Both the position numbers and the translations under genes were made by a program. This document shows positions 27,001 to 36,255 of a DNA stretch of 64,000 bases, in pieces. How positions within the stretch are numbered: the first letter of the stretch is position 1; the number at the start of each line of letters is the position of its first letter. Below the pieces are notes generated by a model that did not search any database, had not been told where the DNA came from, and worked only from the letters and a program-made list of their open reading frames with translations. The stretch comes from an uncultured Prevotellaceae bacterium (GTDB taxonomy: Bacteria; Bacteroidota; Bacteroidia; Bacteroidales; Bacteroidaceae): assembly GCA_902781315.1 (NCBI GenBank), contig CACZIT010000009.1, forward strand, positions 16,247-80,246, in the 5' to 3' direction.

Positions 27001-28023
27001 CTATCTCATCAGGAACGAGAAGCGTTCTACGTTGTTCAGTGCGATGCCGGCACCCTTTGCCACGCAGTGGAGCGGGTCTTCGGCCACGATGAATTTGATG
27101 TTGATCTTGTCGGTCAGTCGCTTGGCCAGTCCGCGCAGCAGGGCGCCGCCGCCAGTCAGGTAGATGCCGTTGCGCACAATGTCGGCATACAGTTCGGGCG
27201 GAGTGTTCTCCAGTGCGTTCAGCACGGCCGTCTCGATGCGGGCCACGGTTTTGTCCAGGCAGTGGGCAATCTCCTGATAGCACACGGGCACCTCCATGGG
27301 CAGGGCCGTGATGCGGTTCGGACCCACCACGACGAAGTCCTCGGGACCCTCGTCGCCCAAGTCGGTCAGTGCCGAGCCCACGTTGATCTTGATGCGCTCA
27401 GCCATGCGTTCCGACACCTTCACGTTGTGCTGGCGGAACATATATTCCTGGATGTCGGCAGTGAGGTCGTCGCCAGCCACCTTGATGGAGTTGTTGGCCA
27501 CGATGCCACCCAGCGAGATCACGGCAATCTCAGTCGTGCCGCCACCTATGTCGACAATCATGTTTCCTTCGGGAGCCTCCACGTCGAGGCCGATGCCGAT
27601 GGCGGCTGCCATCGGTTCAAAAATCAGGTAGACGTCGCGACCGTCGGCATGCTCGGCCGAGTCGCGCACGGCACGCAGCTCCACCTCCGTCGAACCGCTG
27701 GGCACGCCGATGACCATGCGCAGCGACGGCGAGAACAGGCGCGAGCCTGAGTGCACCATCTTGATAAGCCCGCGCATCATCTGCTCGCAGGCCGTAAAGT
27801 CGGCAATCACACCGTCGCGCAGCGGGCGGATGGTGCGTATGCCGGGATTTTCTTTCTCATACATCATCTTGGCCTTCTCGCCCACGGCAATCATCTTGTC
27901 CGTGCGGCGGTCGAGGGCCACCACAGAGGGCTCGTCAACCACAATCTTGTCATCACTGATAATGATGGTGTTGGCTGTGCCCAGGTCCATCGCAATTTCC
28001 TGTCTCAAACTAAAAAATCCCAT
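27001..28023 (-). CDS. mreB: Actin-like rod shape-determining protein MreB
   Basis: 340 residues. It has the actin-fold phosphate loops DLGTANTIIISD and VDIGGGTTEIAVISLGG, the adenosine-binding LTGGGALLRGL, and AVREGVIADF-like RPLRDGVIADF. MreB forms membrane-bound filaments that orient side-wall synthesis. It lies 44 bases after the IMP cyclohydrolase gene; together with mreC, mreD, mrdA and rodA it forms one transcription unit. Confidence 0.97.
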   Translation of the reverse strand: MGFFSLRQEIAMDLGTANTIIISDDKIVVDEPSVVALDRRTDKMIAVGEKAKMMYEKENPGIRTIRPLRDGVIADFTACEQMMRGLIKMVHSGSRLFSPSLRMVIGVPSGSTEVELRAVRDSAEHADGRDVYLIFEPMAAAIGIGLDVEAPEGNMIVDIGGGTTEIAVISLGGIVANNSIKVAGDDLTADIQEYMFRQHNVKVSERMAERIKINVGSALTDLGDEGPEDFVVVGPNRITALPMEVPVCYQEIAHCLDKTVARIETAVLNALENTPPELYADIVRNGIYLTGGGALLRGLAKRLTDKINIKFIVAEDPLHCVAKGAGIALNNVERFSFLMR

Positions 28024-28067
28024 AATTCTGTCTTGCTGTAAGTTTTATTGTTGTCGTTTTTGTCGTC

Positions 28068-28670
28068 TTATTTTGATGAGTCGATAAACCAGTGGTTGAT
28101 AGCCGTGTCGTAGTGGCTCGACACGCCGAAGGCACGCTGGGCCAGTTCGCGGCGCTGGGCCAGGGTGGTGCAGGCGCCCTGCTCGTTCAGGATGTTGAGC
28201 AGCAGTCCGTATTCGGCCTTGCTCGGCACAATCACCACGTCCTTGAAATTCTTGGCACCGGCGCGGATGAGCGAGATGCCGCCGATGTCGATCTTCTCGA
28301 TGATGTCGGCCTCAGAGGCTCCGCTGGCCACGGTCTGCTCGAAGGGGTACAGGTCAACCACCACCAGGTCGATCTCGGGAATCGAGTACTGCACCATCTG
28401 CTCGCGGTCGCCCTCGTTGTCGCGACGGGCCAGGATGCCGCCGAACACTTTCGGATGCAGCGTCTTCACGCGTCCGCCCAGTATTGACGGGTAGGTGGTC
28501 ACGTCCTCCACCTTCGTGCACTCGTAGCCCAGAGCTTCGATGAACTGCTGTGTGCCACCTGTTGATAGGAACTTCACTCCCTCGGCGCTCAGCTTCTGGA
28601 GCAGTTCGTCGAGGCCGTCTTTGTGGAAGACCGAAATCAGTGCGGTCTTTATTTTCTTTGTCTCTGCCAT
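28068..28670 (-). CDS. purH: IMP cyclohydrolase (N-terminal half of PurH only)
   Basis: 200 residues covering only the MGS-like IMP cyclohydrolase domain: TALISVFHKDGL, STGGTQQFI, GGRVKTLHPKVFGGIL (substrate-binding lysines), VVVDLYPFEQTV and EKIDIGGISLIRAGAKN. It stops after YDTAINHWF, which is where bifunctional PurH (about 510 residues) runs into the AICAR transformylase domain. That domain is a separate gene at 5216-6400. The enzyme closes FAICAR to IMP. There is a normal stop and a short gap before mreB, so the shortening does not look like a frameshift. Confidence 0.9.
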   Translation of the reverse strand: MAETKKIKTALISVFHKDGLDELLQKLSAEGVKFLSTGGTQQFIEALGYECTKVEDVTTYPSILGGRVKTLHPKVFGGILARRDNEGDREQMVQYSIPEIDLVVVDLYPFEQTVASGASEADIIEKIDIGGISLIRAGAKNFKDVVIVPSKAEYGLLLNILNEQGACTTLAQRRELAQRAFGVSSHYDTAINHWFIDSSK

Positions 28671-28725
28671 GTTGTTTCTGATTGTATTAATTCTGTGTTC
28701 GTGTACATTTTATAAAAGGGGACTG

Positions 28726-28733
28726 CAAAGATA
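28726..28733 (-). promoter_or_regulatory. -7 promoter box of the purH-mre-mrdA-rodA unit
   Basis: TATCTTTG on the minus strand, about 56 bases before the purH ATG. It is the only clear promoter for the six-gene cluster. Confidence 0.65.
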
Positions 28734-28739
28734 CGAATA

Positions 28740-29037
28740 AGTGCGAACACTGCAAAAAAAAATCTGATAATTTTTTCTGACTCTGCTGAAAAATTTATCA
28801 TAGGTCAAGACACGGGGTGCATGAATCTTCACCTCTGAGGGTCAAAAGGTGTATAACCTCCAAGCAGGATGAATAGTGAGCACAAAGAAAAAAGGAGACG
28901 CTGTTATCACAACAGTCCCTCCCCCTAAACAATAAGCTTTTTCTTATCTAACCTAACTGTTTGTAAATTTGTGTATGTAAAAAGACTGAAAAAATAGATT
29001 TGATACGTGTGTCGCGTTATGCGTTGTTCCCTATGTG
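28740..29037. other. Intergenic stretch without a recognised feature
   Basis: About 300 A+T-rich bases between the purH promoter and the stop of the GH2 gene. I see no ORF of note, no repeat array and no clear terminator apart from scattered A and T runs. Confidence 0.5.
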
Positions 29038-31278
29038 TCAGGGAATGCTGAGGAAGGCTGCATCAAGACCGGCGGCTCGGGCGGCCACCACGCAGGGTGC
29101 CGAGAGGTCTTTCAGTCGAATCTGTGCGCGGCCGTTGGCAGCCTGTATGCGATAGGAACCAGTGGCGGTGCCCTGATTGCGCAACAAAGCGTCGTTGCCA
29201 GCAGACGAGAACTCTATCCAGTCGCTGCTGTCGAGACAGCGCACGCCGTTGGCGTCGTAGAGTTGTGCCTCGAGGAGGTCGCTGCCGATGCGTCGGAGCC
29301 GAATGCTGGCGGGCGGTCCCCACGGCTCGGTTTGGTATTCAAACGTAATCTCGTCGGTGAGGTGCTTGGAGTGGGCTTGAACGGTGTTGCTGCCCGCCTG
29401 TAGCGGCACCCGCCAATGGAAGCCTTGTGCCGGATAGTCCTGTGGGTTGCGTTTCCGCTTTCCCACTGAGGTTCCGTTCACAAACAGTTCCACCTCGTCT
29501 TCATTCGAATAGACCAGGATTTCTTTCTCCTCGCCGACGGCTCCCCACCTCACGGGCCACGAGTGTCCGTAGATGTGAAGCATGGGCTTTCCGGACCAGT
29601 AGCTTTGGAAGACGTAGTAGCTCTCCTTGGGCGTTCCGTCGCGTTGGCACACTCCCTTTTGGTTGACGTAGGGAATAGGGTTTTCGGGCCGCAGCGGGGT
29701 GCAGAAGTCCTTGAAGGTCCAGAAGGCCGAACCCGTGAGGTTAGGCATGCGAAGTTGTTCCTTCAAATGCCAGTCGAAGAGGCGTACGGCGTAGCTTTCC
29801 GACCAGTCGCCGTTGCGGTCGCCGGCCTCGATGTCGAAGCCGGTCTCGGCATGTCGGCCTGCGTGGCTGTCGCCCCCCCATTCAGCATGCAGGAAGTGGG
29901 GATATTTGGCGATGGCGCCTTCTTCCATCTCGCGGTAGTCGGTGAACTTCCGGCTGTACCATCCTGCCCAGATGGAGGGCGAATAGACGTCGACGATGTC
30001 GGCACAGAAGTCGCAGCGGCGGATGACGGTCTTGCGTCCAGGGTCGAGGCGGTGGGCAAGGTCGTTGAGCGACGCCATCAGCTGGCGTACGGCCGTGGTG
30101 TCAATCTCTGTCGAGAAGTCGCCGGGCCAGTCGTTCTCGTTGCCCAGTCCCCATAGGATAATGGAGGGATGGTGGCGATGTTGCCTGATCATGTTCTCCA
30201 GCATGCGATGGGCCTGCGCCTGATAGGCATCGCCGCCCACGCCCCCTCGGCACCAGGGAATCTCTTCCCACACCAGCAGCCCCAGCGAGTCGCAGAGCTG
30301 CAGCACGAGGTCCGACTGCTGATAGTGTCCGAGGCGGATGAAGTTGGCACCCATCTCCTTGATTTGCTGCATCTCGCTGCGTATCTGCTCGTCGGTCATC
30401 GCGGCACCCACGCCAGCATGGTCTTCGTGTCGATGCGTTCCCTGCAGCAGCAGACGGCGCCCGTTGAGCTTGAACGGTCCGTGCGGCTTGAACTCGAATG
30501 TGCGGAAGCCAAACTTTCTTTGTAGCGAGTGCTCGCCATAGGTGATGCGTGCCGTATAAAGGCGGGGCGCGTCGGGCGACCACTTCTCGGGTTTCTTCAC
30601 CACGATGGGTTGTGCGTTGTCGCCCCTGAAGACGACTTTTCCTGCTGGGTTCGTCAGCTCTACCTCTACCCGTTTGTCGCAGGAGACGACGACGCTGTCG
30701 CCCGAAACATATAGCTGTACGTCAGCGAGATAGTCGCTGGGCAGATACACCAGATGCACGTGCCGATAAAGGCCGCCGTAGAGGCAGAAGTCGGACATGT
30801 CGGAAGGAATCATCTCTACATCGCGACTGTTGTCGCAACGCACCGCAACGGTCACTCGTCCACGGCCCGCGTCGGTGATGTCCACCGTCCAATGGTCGTA
30901 GCCTCCGATGTGCGAGCCCACCTTTTGCGTTCCCACGTAGACGTCGGTCTTCTGTCCGGCGCCTTCGAACTCAAGCAGCGTGTGGCCGTTAGGGTAGGGG
31001 TTGTCGATGTTCAGCGTTGTGCGATACCACGCAGGCCCCTCGTAGTAGTTCGTGGTGGGGTCTACGCCGTCGTCGGCATTATAGCAGTGTGGCAGGCTGA
31101 CCGCTGTCCACAGAGGTACACTCTCGGGCTTACCCGCCTTCACGGGGCGCAGCACCTCCCAGATGGTCAGGTCGGTACGCACAAACTGCCAACCTTCATA
31201 CAGTGTCTGCCTGACCTGTGCGCCAGCAGCGGTTGCCAGCAGACAGGCGAGGGATAAGAGGAGTGTTCTCCGGGCCAT
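29038..31278 (-). CDS. Secreted GH2 glycoside hydrolase (beta-galactosidase/glucuronidase type)
   Basis: 746 residues with a signal peptide ending AAGA-Q. Domain order is sugar-binding jelly roll (about 25-180), Ig-like domain (about 180-265), TIM barrel (about 265-555) and C-terminal beta domains. The acid/base is E381 in WGLGNENDW; the probable nucleophile is E466 in HAEWGGD. FGFRTFEF and GTHRHEDH are usual GH2 landmarks. It should trim non-reducing beta-linked galactose or glucuronate from oligosaccharides. Last gene of the susC-susD-lipoprotein-lyase unit, 47 bases after the lyase gene. Confidence 0.88.
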   Translation of the reverse strand: MARRTLLLSLACLLATAAGAQVRQTLYEGWQFVRTDLTIWEVLRPVKAGKPESVPLWTAVSLPHCYNADDGVDPTTNYYEGPAWYRTTLNIDNPYPNGHTLLEFEGAGQKTDVYVGTQKVGSHIGGYDHWTVDITDAGRGRVTVAVRCDNSRDVEMIPSDMSDFCLYGGLYRHVHLVYLPSDYLADVQLYVSGDSVVVSCDKRVEVELTNPAGKVVFRGDNAQPIVVKKPEKWSPDAPRLYTARITYGEHSLQRKFGFRTFEFKPHGPFKLNGRRLLLQGTHRHEDHAGVGAAMTDEQIRSEMQQIKEMGANFIRLGHYQQSDLVLQLCDSLGLLVWEEIPWCRGGVGGDAYQAQAHRMLENMIRQHRHHPSIILWGLGNENDWPGDFSTEIDTTAVRQLMASLNDLAHRLDPGRKTVIRRCDFCADIVDVYSPSIWAGWYSRKFTDYREMEEGAIAKYPHFLHAEWGGDSHAGRHAETGFDIEAGDRNGDWSESYAVRLFDWHLKEQLRMPNLTGSAFWTFKDFCTPLRPENPIPYVNQKGVCQRDGTPKESYYVFQSYWSGKPMLHIYGHSWPVRWGAVGEEKEILVYSNEDEVELFVNGTSVGKRKRNPQDYPAQGFHWRVPLQAGSNTVQAHSKHLTDEITFEYQTEPWGPPASIRLRRIGSDLLEAQLYDANGVRCLDSSDWIEFSSAGNDALLRNQGTATGSYRIQAANGRAQIRLKDLSAPCVVAARAAGLDAAFLSIP

Positions 31279-31325
31279 TTTTCGTTATTCCGTTATGATG
31301 CTATTTCTTTGATGACGTCACATCG

Positions 31326-33674
31326 TTATTCTGCAACCTGTGGAACGAGGCTGGCGCGACGGTGCAGAGCCTCTAGATAGTAGTAGTCGGCATAGTTGAT
31401 GGGCACGTCGATTTCGTCTTTCGCAGGATGATTGCCTGTGCTGTGGAGGAGCAAGAAGCCTTGCGCTCCGAGTTGCTCGGGCTGATAGCGAGTCTCGAGC
31501 GAATGCAGCATCTTGTTGGCTGCCTCGCGATAGGTGGCGGCATCCTCCGGGCCTACGTAGGTGGCCAGCTCATAAAGGGCCGATGCGATGATGGCTGCTG
31601 CCGAAGCATCGCGCGGACAACTACCGTCCTGTGCCAATCCCTTTCCGGTCTTGATGTCGGGGTCGCGCATGTCCCAATAAGGAATCATGTCGTCGGGCAT
31701 ATCGGGTTGTGAGAGCCAGAACTTTGCAATCTTCTGTGCTTGCTCGAGATAGGCTTTGTCGTGCGTGAAGCGGTAGCACATCGTGAAGCCGTAGAGACCC
31801 CAGCCTTGTCCGCGACTCCACACGCTTTCGTTGGCAATTCCCTGGTGTGTGAGCCGCTTGATGACACTGCCGTCGGCAGGGTTGTAGTCGACGACGTGAT
31901 ACGACGATCCGTCGGGTCGGAAGTGGTTCTGCATCGTCTTGTTGGCATGACTCACAGCGATGTTCCAGAAACGCCGGTCGCCCGTGATGAGCGTTGCTTG
32001 GAACAAAAGCTCTAGGTTGAGCATGTTGTCGACAATCACGGCAAACTGCCAACGGTCGGGCGTGCCCCAGTTCCACGAACGAATGCAGCCCACTCGCTCG
32101 TCGTAGCGGGTGATGAGTGTGCGGGCCGCGCGTACCACAACATCGCGATACGACTGCTCACCCGTCAGCTCCCATGCTTTGCCGAACGAGTTGTAGACCA
32201 TGAAGCCCAGATCGTGACTGCCGTCGTGCATTTTCACTCGTTCGATGGGCCACGTGTTACTGATGGCCTGCTCGCGCCAGAAGGGATCGTGGCTGTACTG
32301 ATACATCTGCCAGAGCTCACCGGAAAAGAAACCACAGCACCAGTCGGGCTGGCGCACCATTCGCAGACTGCCGTCGCGCTCCACGCTACGAGGCATCAGC
32401 GACCAGTCTTTCTTCTCGGTGCGAATCTTGTTGGCCTGTCGCAGCTGGTGGCGCAGCTGTACGTCGGCTCGCGCAAAGGCGTCGTCGGTAGCGTCGGCGG
32501 TGTAATAGAGCAGGTAGAAATGGTCGGTGAACCGCTTTACGAGGTGCTGCTTGGCGCAAGCCAGATAGTCCTGGCGCTGTGCGTCGAGCAACGACAGCCG
32601 ATAGACGTCTTTTGCCAGCTCGCGCTGTTTGTAGTCCCACTCGCTGATTTGTTGATACGGCCACTCGCTGACGTCCTTTCCCAGATAGGGAGTCAGGAAG
32701 TCGGCAGCCTTCTCAATGAGGTCGAGTCCCTGCAGCTCGTAGCCGGCATGCTGCGCCATCAGCATCACGTCGATCATGTGCGTCAGGTTGTACTGCGAGT
32801 AGCCGAAGGCCAGCGTGCGCCGCAATTCCTGCGGCTGGCGGCCGTCGGGTTTTATCTGTGCCTTGATGCGCTTTTCGTAGAACTGTCCCAAACACTCCTG
32901 CATCACCTTCTTGTTGCCCACGTAGCTGGCATAGGCAATCACCTGCACGTCGCGGGCGGTAGCGTGGTTGTTGCGCTGACGACCCTCCTCGATGCCTTGC
33001 TGACTGGTGAGAATCCAGTTGAGGAACGCCGAGAACCAAGCCTTCAGGGCCTTCGAGTCCTTCTTCGTGAAAGCACGGGAACCTTCCAGCAGCTGCACGC
33101 CGTCGAGCATCTCCACAAACGAATAGGCATCGATGACTCCATAGCAGCGACCTTTGCCGTCGTAGAGACCGGGAACAATCTGTGCGTGGTTCAGGTTCGG
33201 ATTCATGCGCGTGTCCTTATTGAGGAACCACACGCGCAGCAGCTCCGTAGCCTTCTCGGCATAGCGCTCGTCGCCACTGAAGTACCAGGCCAGCGAGAGC
33301 GTCGTCACACCGGTAGCCATGAGCTGCAGCTTTGGGCGGTCGAGTTTCTCCAACTCGGGATTCGACACTCCGTCGCGACTGACGTAGGGCAGCCCGTCGG
33401 GCTTCGTGGGGTCGGGCCAGAAGTAGCGGCTCAGACTCAGGTAGTCGTGCTTGTCGCCACTGACGGCAGTCTTCTCCTTCATCATCACCGACAGCGGAGC
33501 CTGCTCCATGCAGGCATCGGCCTCTTTGAGCAGCTGTCGGTAGGCAGCGGCATAAGTGCCGTCGCCAAGATGCTCCCGCACTCGTGCAAGGTGCGCCTGG
33601 TCCCAAATGGACTGTGCGCCTGCCGTCACGATGGTCAGAAGAAGCAGGGGTACTATCACAAACGCTCTTTTCAT
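31326..33674 (-). CDS. Fusion of alginate-lyase-family lyase and GH88 unsaturated uronyl hydrolase
   Basis: 782 residues with a signal peptide ending TAGA-Q. Residues about 25-395 resemble the alginate-lyase superfamily (PL5/PL38 type): SRYFWPDP, NPNLNHAQIVPG and the NNHATARDVQ motif at 235-244. Residues about 425-775 are a GH88 domain: HDLGFMVYNSFG with D488, VIVDNMLNLELL with D549, and ESVWSRGQGWGLYG. The lyase half would leave an unsaturated uronic acid at the new non-reducing end, and the GH88 half would hydrolyse it off. A glucuronan- or other uronate-rich glycan is the likely target. The reading frame is continuous, so this is a true fusion. Confidence 0.85.
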   Translation of the reverse strand: MKRAFVIVPLLLLTIVTAGAQSIWDQAHLARVREHLGDGTYAAAYRQLLKEADACMEQAPLSVMMKEKTAVSGDKHDYLSLSRYFWPDPTKPDGLPYVSRDGVSNPELEKLDRPKLQLMATGVTTLSLAWYFSGDERYAEKATELLRVWFLNKDTRMNPNLNHAQIVPGLYDGKGRCYGVIDAYSFVEMLDGVQLLEGSRAFTKKDSKALKAWFSAFLNWILTSQQGIEEGRQRNNHATARDVQVIAYASYVGNKKVMQECLGQFYEKRIKAQIKPDGRQPQELRRTLAFGYSQYNLTHMIDVMLMAQHAGYELQGLDLIEKAADFLTPYLGKDVSEWPYQQISEWDYKQRELAKDVYRLSLLDAQRQDYLACAKQHLVKRFTDHFYLLYYTADATDDAFARADVQLRHQLRQANKIRTEKKDWSLMPRSVERDGSLRMVRQPDWCCGFFSGELWQMYQYSHDPFWREQAISNTWPIERVKMHDGSHDLGFMVYNSFGKAWELTGEQSYRDVVVRAARTLITRYDERVGCIRSWNWGTPDRWQFAVIVDNMLNLELLFQATLITGDRRFWNIAVSHANKTMQNHFRPDGSSYHVVDYNPADGSVIKRLTHQGIANESVWSRGQGWGLYGFTMCYRFTHDKAYLEQAQKIAKFWLSQPDMPDDMIPYWDMRDPDIKTGKGLAQDGSCPRDASAAAIIASALYELATYVGPEDAATYREAANKMLHSLETRYQPEQLGAQGFLLLHSTGNHPAKDEIDVPINYADYYYLEALHRRASLVPQVAE

Positions 33675-33712
33675 GTTTGGTTTGGAGTTTAGAGGTTTTT
33701 GGCTGGGGCAGA

Positions 33713-33772
33713 CCCCGTGTCTGCCCCGCCAATGATTGTTTTTTTCTTTGGACGTGAAGGGCAGACACGGGG
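33713..33772. repeat. 14-bp inverted repeat (CCCCGTGTCTGCCC)
   Basis: Arms at 33713-33726 and 33759-33772 are perfect complements around 32 bases that include a seven-T run. It lies between the lipoprotein and the lyase gene of the utilisation locus. It may attenuate transcription into the enzyme genes. Confidence 0.65.
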
Positions 33773-33796
33773 ACTGCCCCTACACGGCGCTTTAAA

Positions 33797-33884
33797 CGCA
33801 GCTTGCTGCTTTGCACCTTGAACGCAGCTATGCTGCTTTTGAACTTTGAACGCAGCTATGCTGCTTTGAACGCTGCGCAGCAGC
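33797..33884. repeat. Four GCAGC/GCTGC hairpin units
   Basis: ACGCAGC-TA-TGCTGC-type small palindromes begin at 33797, 33823, 33851 and 33871, joined by TTTGAAC-like text. Together with the neighbouring inverted repeat they fill the 210-base gap between the lipoprotein and lyase genes. Confidence 0.6.
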
Positions 33885-34496
33885 TTAGTTGATAGTTACT
33901 TTCACCTTGTAGTTCACCGTGATGCAACGCACCTCATACTGGCCGGTCTTGTTGTTGGGCACATAGTATTGGGTGTCGTCGTCCTTCGTGCCTCCGTTGG
34001 AGATGCGCAATTTGCCGTCGGCATCTACGTCCTTCGGGTCGAAGGTCATCAGCGTCACATCGCCCTTTGCGCCGTTCAGCGCTTTCACGAAGATGCTCTG
34101 CAGACGGTGGTTCTTGGTGGCATCGGGCTTCTGCAGATCCCATGTCAGCACGTAGGCGCCGTTGCTATTTGGCTGCAGGGCGTTGCCCGATGCATCGACA
34201 ATCTGGAAGTCCTGACCCAGTGCGAGCTTGGTGTCGACATAGACGAAAGCTTCGGCGTTGAACGAGCGCGTGCCCTCACACCACAGCTGAACAGGCACCT
34301 CCAGCTGACTGCCCTGCTTCACGGTGTAGGTCTTGTCGTTGTTGCTCTTTGGTCCCCAGTCGGCGAAGGCCACGATAAACACATTCTGATATTCGGGGTT
34401 GTCGTTTCCCCACTCGTCGTCGCTGCAGGCCGTCAGAGTCGTCAGACCCGTCATCAAGACCATGAGCGCCATCAGTATATTGATAAAACGTTTCAT
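33885..34496 (-). CDS. Surface lipoprotein of the utilisation locus (SusE/F position)
   Basis: 203 residues with a lipoprotein signal and lipobox LTAC followed by acidic SDDEWGND, the usual export signal for surface lipoproteins in Bacteroidota. The body is beta-rich (VPVQLWCEGTRSF, ALGQDFQIVDASGN, RCITVNYKVKVTI) and may form one or two sandwich domains. It lies 51 bases after susD, where SusE/SusF-type glycan-binding lipoproteins are found. No family is recognised; glycan binding is inferred from position. Confidence 0.75.
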   Translation of the reverse strand: MKRFINILMALMVLMTGLTTLTACSDDEWGNDNPEYQNVFIVAFADWGPKSNNDKTYTVKQGSQLEVPVQLWCEGTRSFNAEAFVYVDTKLALGQDFQIVDASGNALQPNSNGAYVLTWDLQKPDATKNHRLQSIFVKALNGAKGDVTLMTFDPKDVDADGKLRISNGGTKDDDTQYYVPNNKTGQYEVRCITVNYKVKVTIN

Positions 34497-34547
34497 ATTT
34501 CAGTTTTATTATGTTTCTGTTTTCAATTGTCTATATTCATTTTTCTA

Positions 34548-36221
34548 TTACCAGCCGGGGTTCTGCTTGACGTTACCCTCCGAAGTGGCAATCTCGTAGG
34601 TAGGAATGGGATATTTGTAATCCTTGTTGGGATCGAAGCTGCGGGCGCTAGCCTGCTCGATGACGTAGATGTCTCCCTGGTCGGCCACCTTCTTGCCGTT
34701 GAACATGCCGTTGGCATCGGTCAGACGATTCTGAATGTTCTCGCGCTGTGTGCTCAGTTCGTCGGCATCGTTGTACTTCAGCCCCAACATCGCAACGGGC
34801 AGTACTTTCTCTGCTGTCTTCCAGCGGATGATGTCGTCGTAGCGCAGACCCTCGTCGATGAACTCCACATGGCGCTCACGGCGAATCTCGTCGCGCATGT
34901 TCAGCCCATTGGTCGTGACGAAAGAGTTGGTCAGCTTCACGTCGAAACCGGCACGGGCACGCACTTTGTTCACCGTAGCATCCAACTGGGCATCCGTGAT
35001 CTGGCCGTTATACTCGAGCAGTGCCTCGGCATACGACAGCAGCACTTCGGCATAGCGGATAATCATCTTGTCGACAGTCTCCTTGTTTACGGTGTTCCAC
35101 TCCTCGAGCATGAAGCCCTTCTTGATGCCGTAGCCGTTGCCGTGCTGATTGCCGAAGGGGTTGTAACCAGCCTTGTAGGCTTCCTCACCCTTCTGATAGA
35201 ACGTCAGGGCCATGCGGGGATCGCGGTTCAGGAATACGTCGTTGTGCATCTTCTCCTCCACCTTCAGCGAGGTCTTCTCGCGAGGCAGTCCGTCGCTATA
35301 GAGGATTTCGTCGATTGTCTGGCGTGTGACACTCACGGCATTCTCCAGACCGCGAGAGTTGTTGTGAAGGATTACTCCGCTGGCACCGTTGGGACCATAG
35401 ACTTTCACGAACACGTTCTCCTTGTTCTGGCGACCTTCACCGTCGAAGTAGAACAGCTTCTGGAAGTCGGGGTACAGGTCGTGCTTGCCGCTGTTGATGA
35501 GTCGTTCGGCAGCGTCGATGCTCACCTTCAGGTGACTCTTGGCATCGCTGCCCAGGCTGTGATACTTCGAATAGGTGCCTTCGTAGAGGCCGATGCGTAC
35601 CAGCATTCCTCGGGCAGCACTCTTTGAGACGCGGCCCCAGTCGGCATCACTCTTCACGTCGTCGATGTCGGGCAGGTTTGCTTCAGCAAAAGCCAGGTCG
35701 CTGTAGCACTGCTGGATGACTTCCTCACGCGGGGTACGGCCCATCTTGATATCGGGATCACTCGTTGAGTCGAAAGCCTTCAGGATGAGGGGCACGTCGC
35801 CATACTTCTTCACGAGGTCGAAATAGTGATAGGCGCGGAAGAAATAGGCCTCAGCCATCCAACGGTTCTTCTGAGCGTCCAGCAGCGGAGCCTGCTCGCC
35901 CTTTGCGATGATGTTGTTGCAAACGGCAATCTTCTGGTAGGGCTGTGTCCAGTCGTTAGCTGTGGCGGGCACATTCCAGTTGCCGCTTGAGGTAGAGTTG
36001 GCAGCCGTTCCGATAACGTCGTCGGCGCGGGTGTCGTGTGAGAATCCCGGCAGGTCGACATAGAGTTTGTTGCAAGCACCGCGCAGGTCGGTCTCGCTCT
36101 GCCAGAAGTTATTGTCGGCCAGCGTTGTCTCAGGCATACGGTCCAGTTCGCAGCTGGCCAAAGCCATCATGCCACAAGCGATGGCGACAACGCTCATTGA
36201 TTTGAAAATATATCGTTTCAT
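34548..36221 (-). CDS. SusD/RagB outer-membrane glycan-binding lipoprotein
   Basis: 557 residues. The lipobox is LASC (MALASCELDRMPE), with the typical SusD N-terminal 'LDxxPEtTLadnNFWqsE' line. TPR-type helices follow, with AYFFRAYHYFDLVKKYGDVPLI and the family end EIRRERHVEFIDEGLRYDDIIRWK. It caps the SusC barrel and holds the glycan at the cell surface. 34 bases separate it from susC in one operon. Confidence 0.95.
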   Translation of the reverse strand: MKRYIFKSMSVVAIACGMMALASCELDRMPETTLADNNFWQSETDLRGACNKLYVDLPGFSHDTRADDVIGTAANSTSSGNWNVPATANDWTQPYQKIAVCNNIIAKGEQAPLLDAQKNRWMAEAYFFRAYHYFDLVKKYGDVPLILKAFDSTSDPDIKMGRTPREEVIQQCYSDLAFAEANLPDIDDVKSDADWGRVSKSAARGMLVRIGLYEGTYSKYHSLGSDAKSHLKVSIDAAERLINSGKHDLYPDFQKLFYFDGEGRQNKENVFVKVYGPNGASGVILHNNSRGLENAVSVTRQTIDEILYSDGLPREKTSLKVEEKMHNDVFLNRDPRMALTFYQKGEEAYKAGYNPFGNQHGNGYGIKKGFMLEEWNTVNKETVDKMIIRYAEVLLSYAEALLEYNGQITDAQLDATVNKVRARAGFDVKLTNSFVTTNGLNMRDEIRRERHVEFIDEGLRYDDIIRWKTAEKVLPVAMLGLKYNDADELSTQRENIQNRLTDANGMFNGKKVADQGDIYVIEQASARSFDPNKDYKYPIPTYEIATSEGNVKQNPGW

Positions 36222-36255
36222 ATTTTTATTCTTTATATAAACTTTAGACTATAAA

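Noticed and set aside
28024-28670. A frameshift or truncation as the cause of the short PurH.
   Set aside because: The stop is followed at once by the leader and start of mreB, with no trace of the missing domain. The other half exists as a full separate gene.
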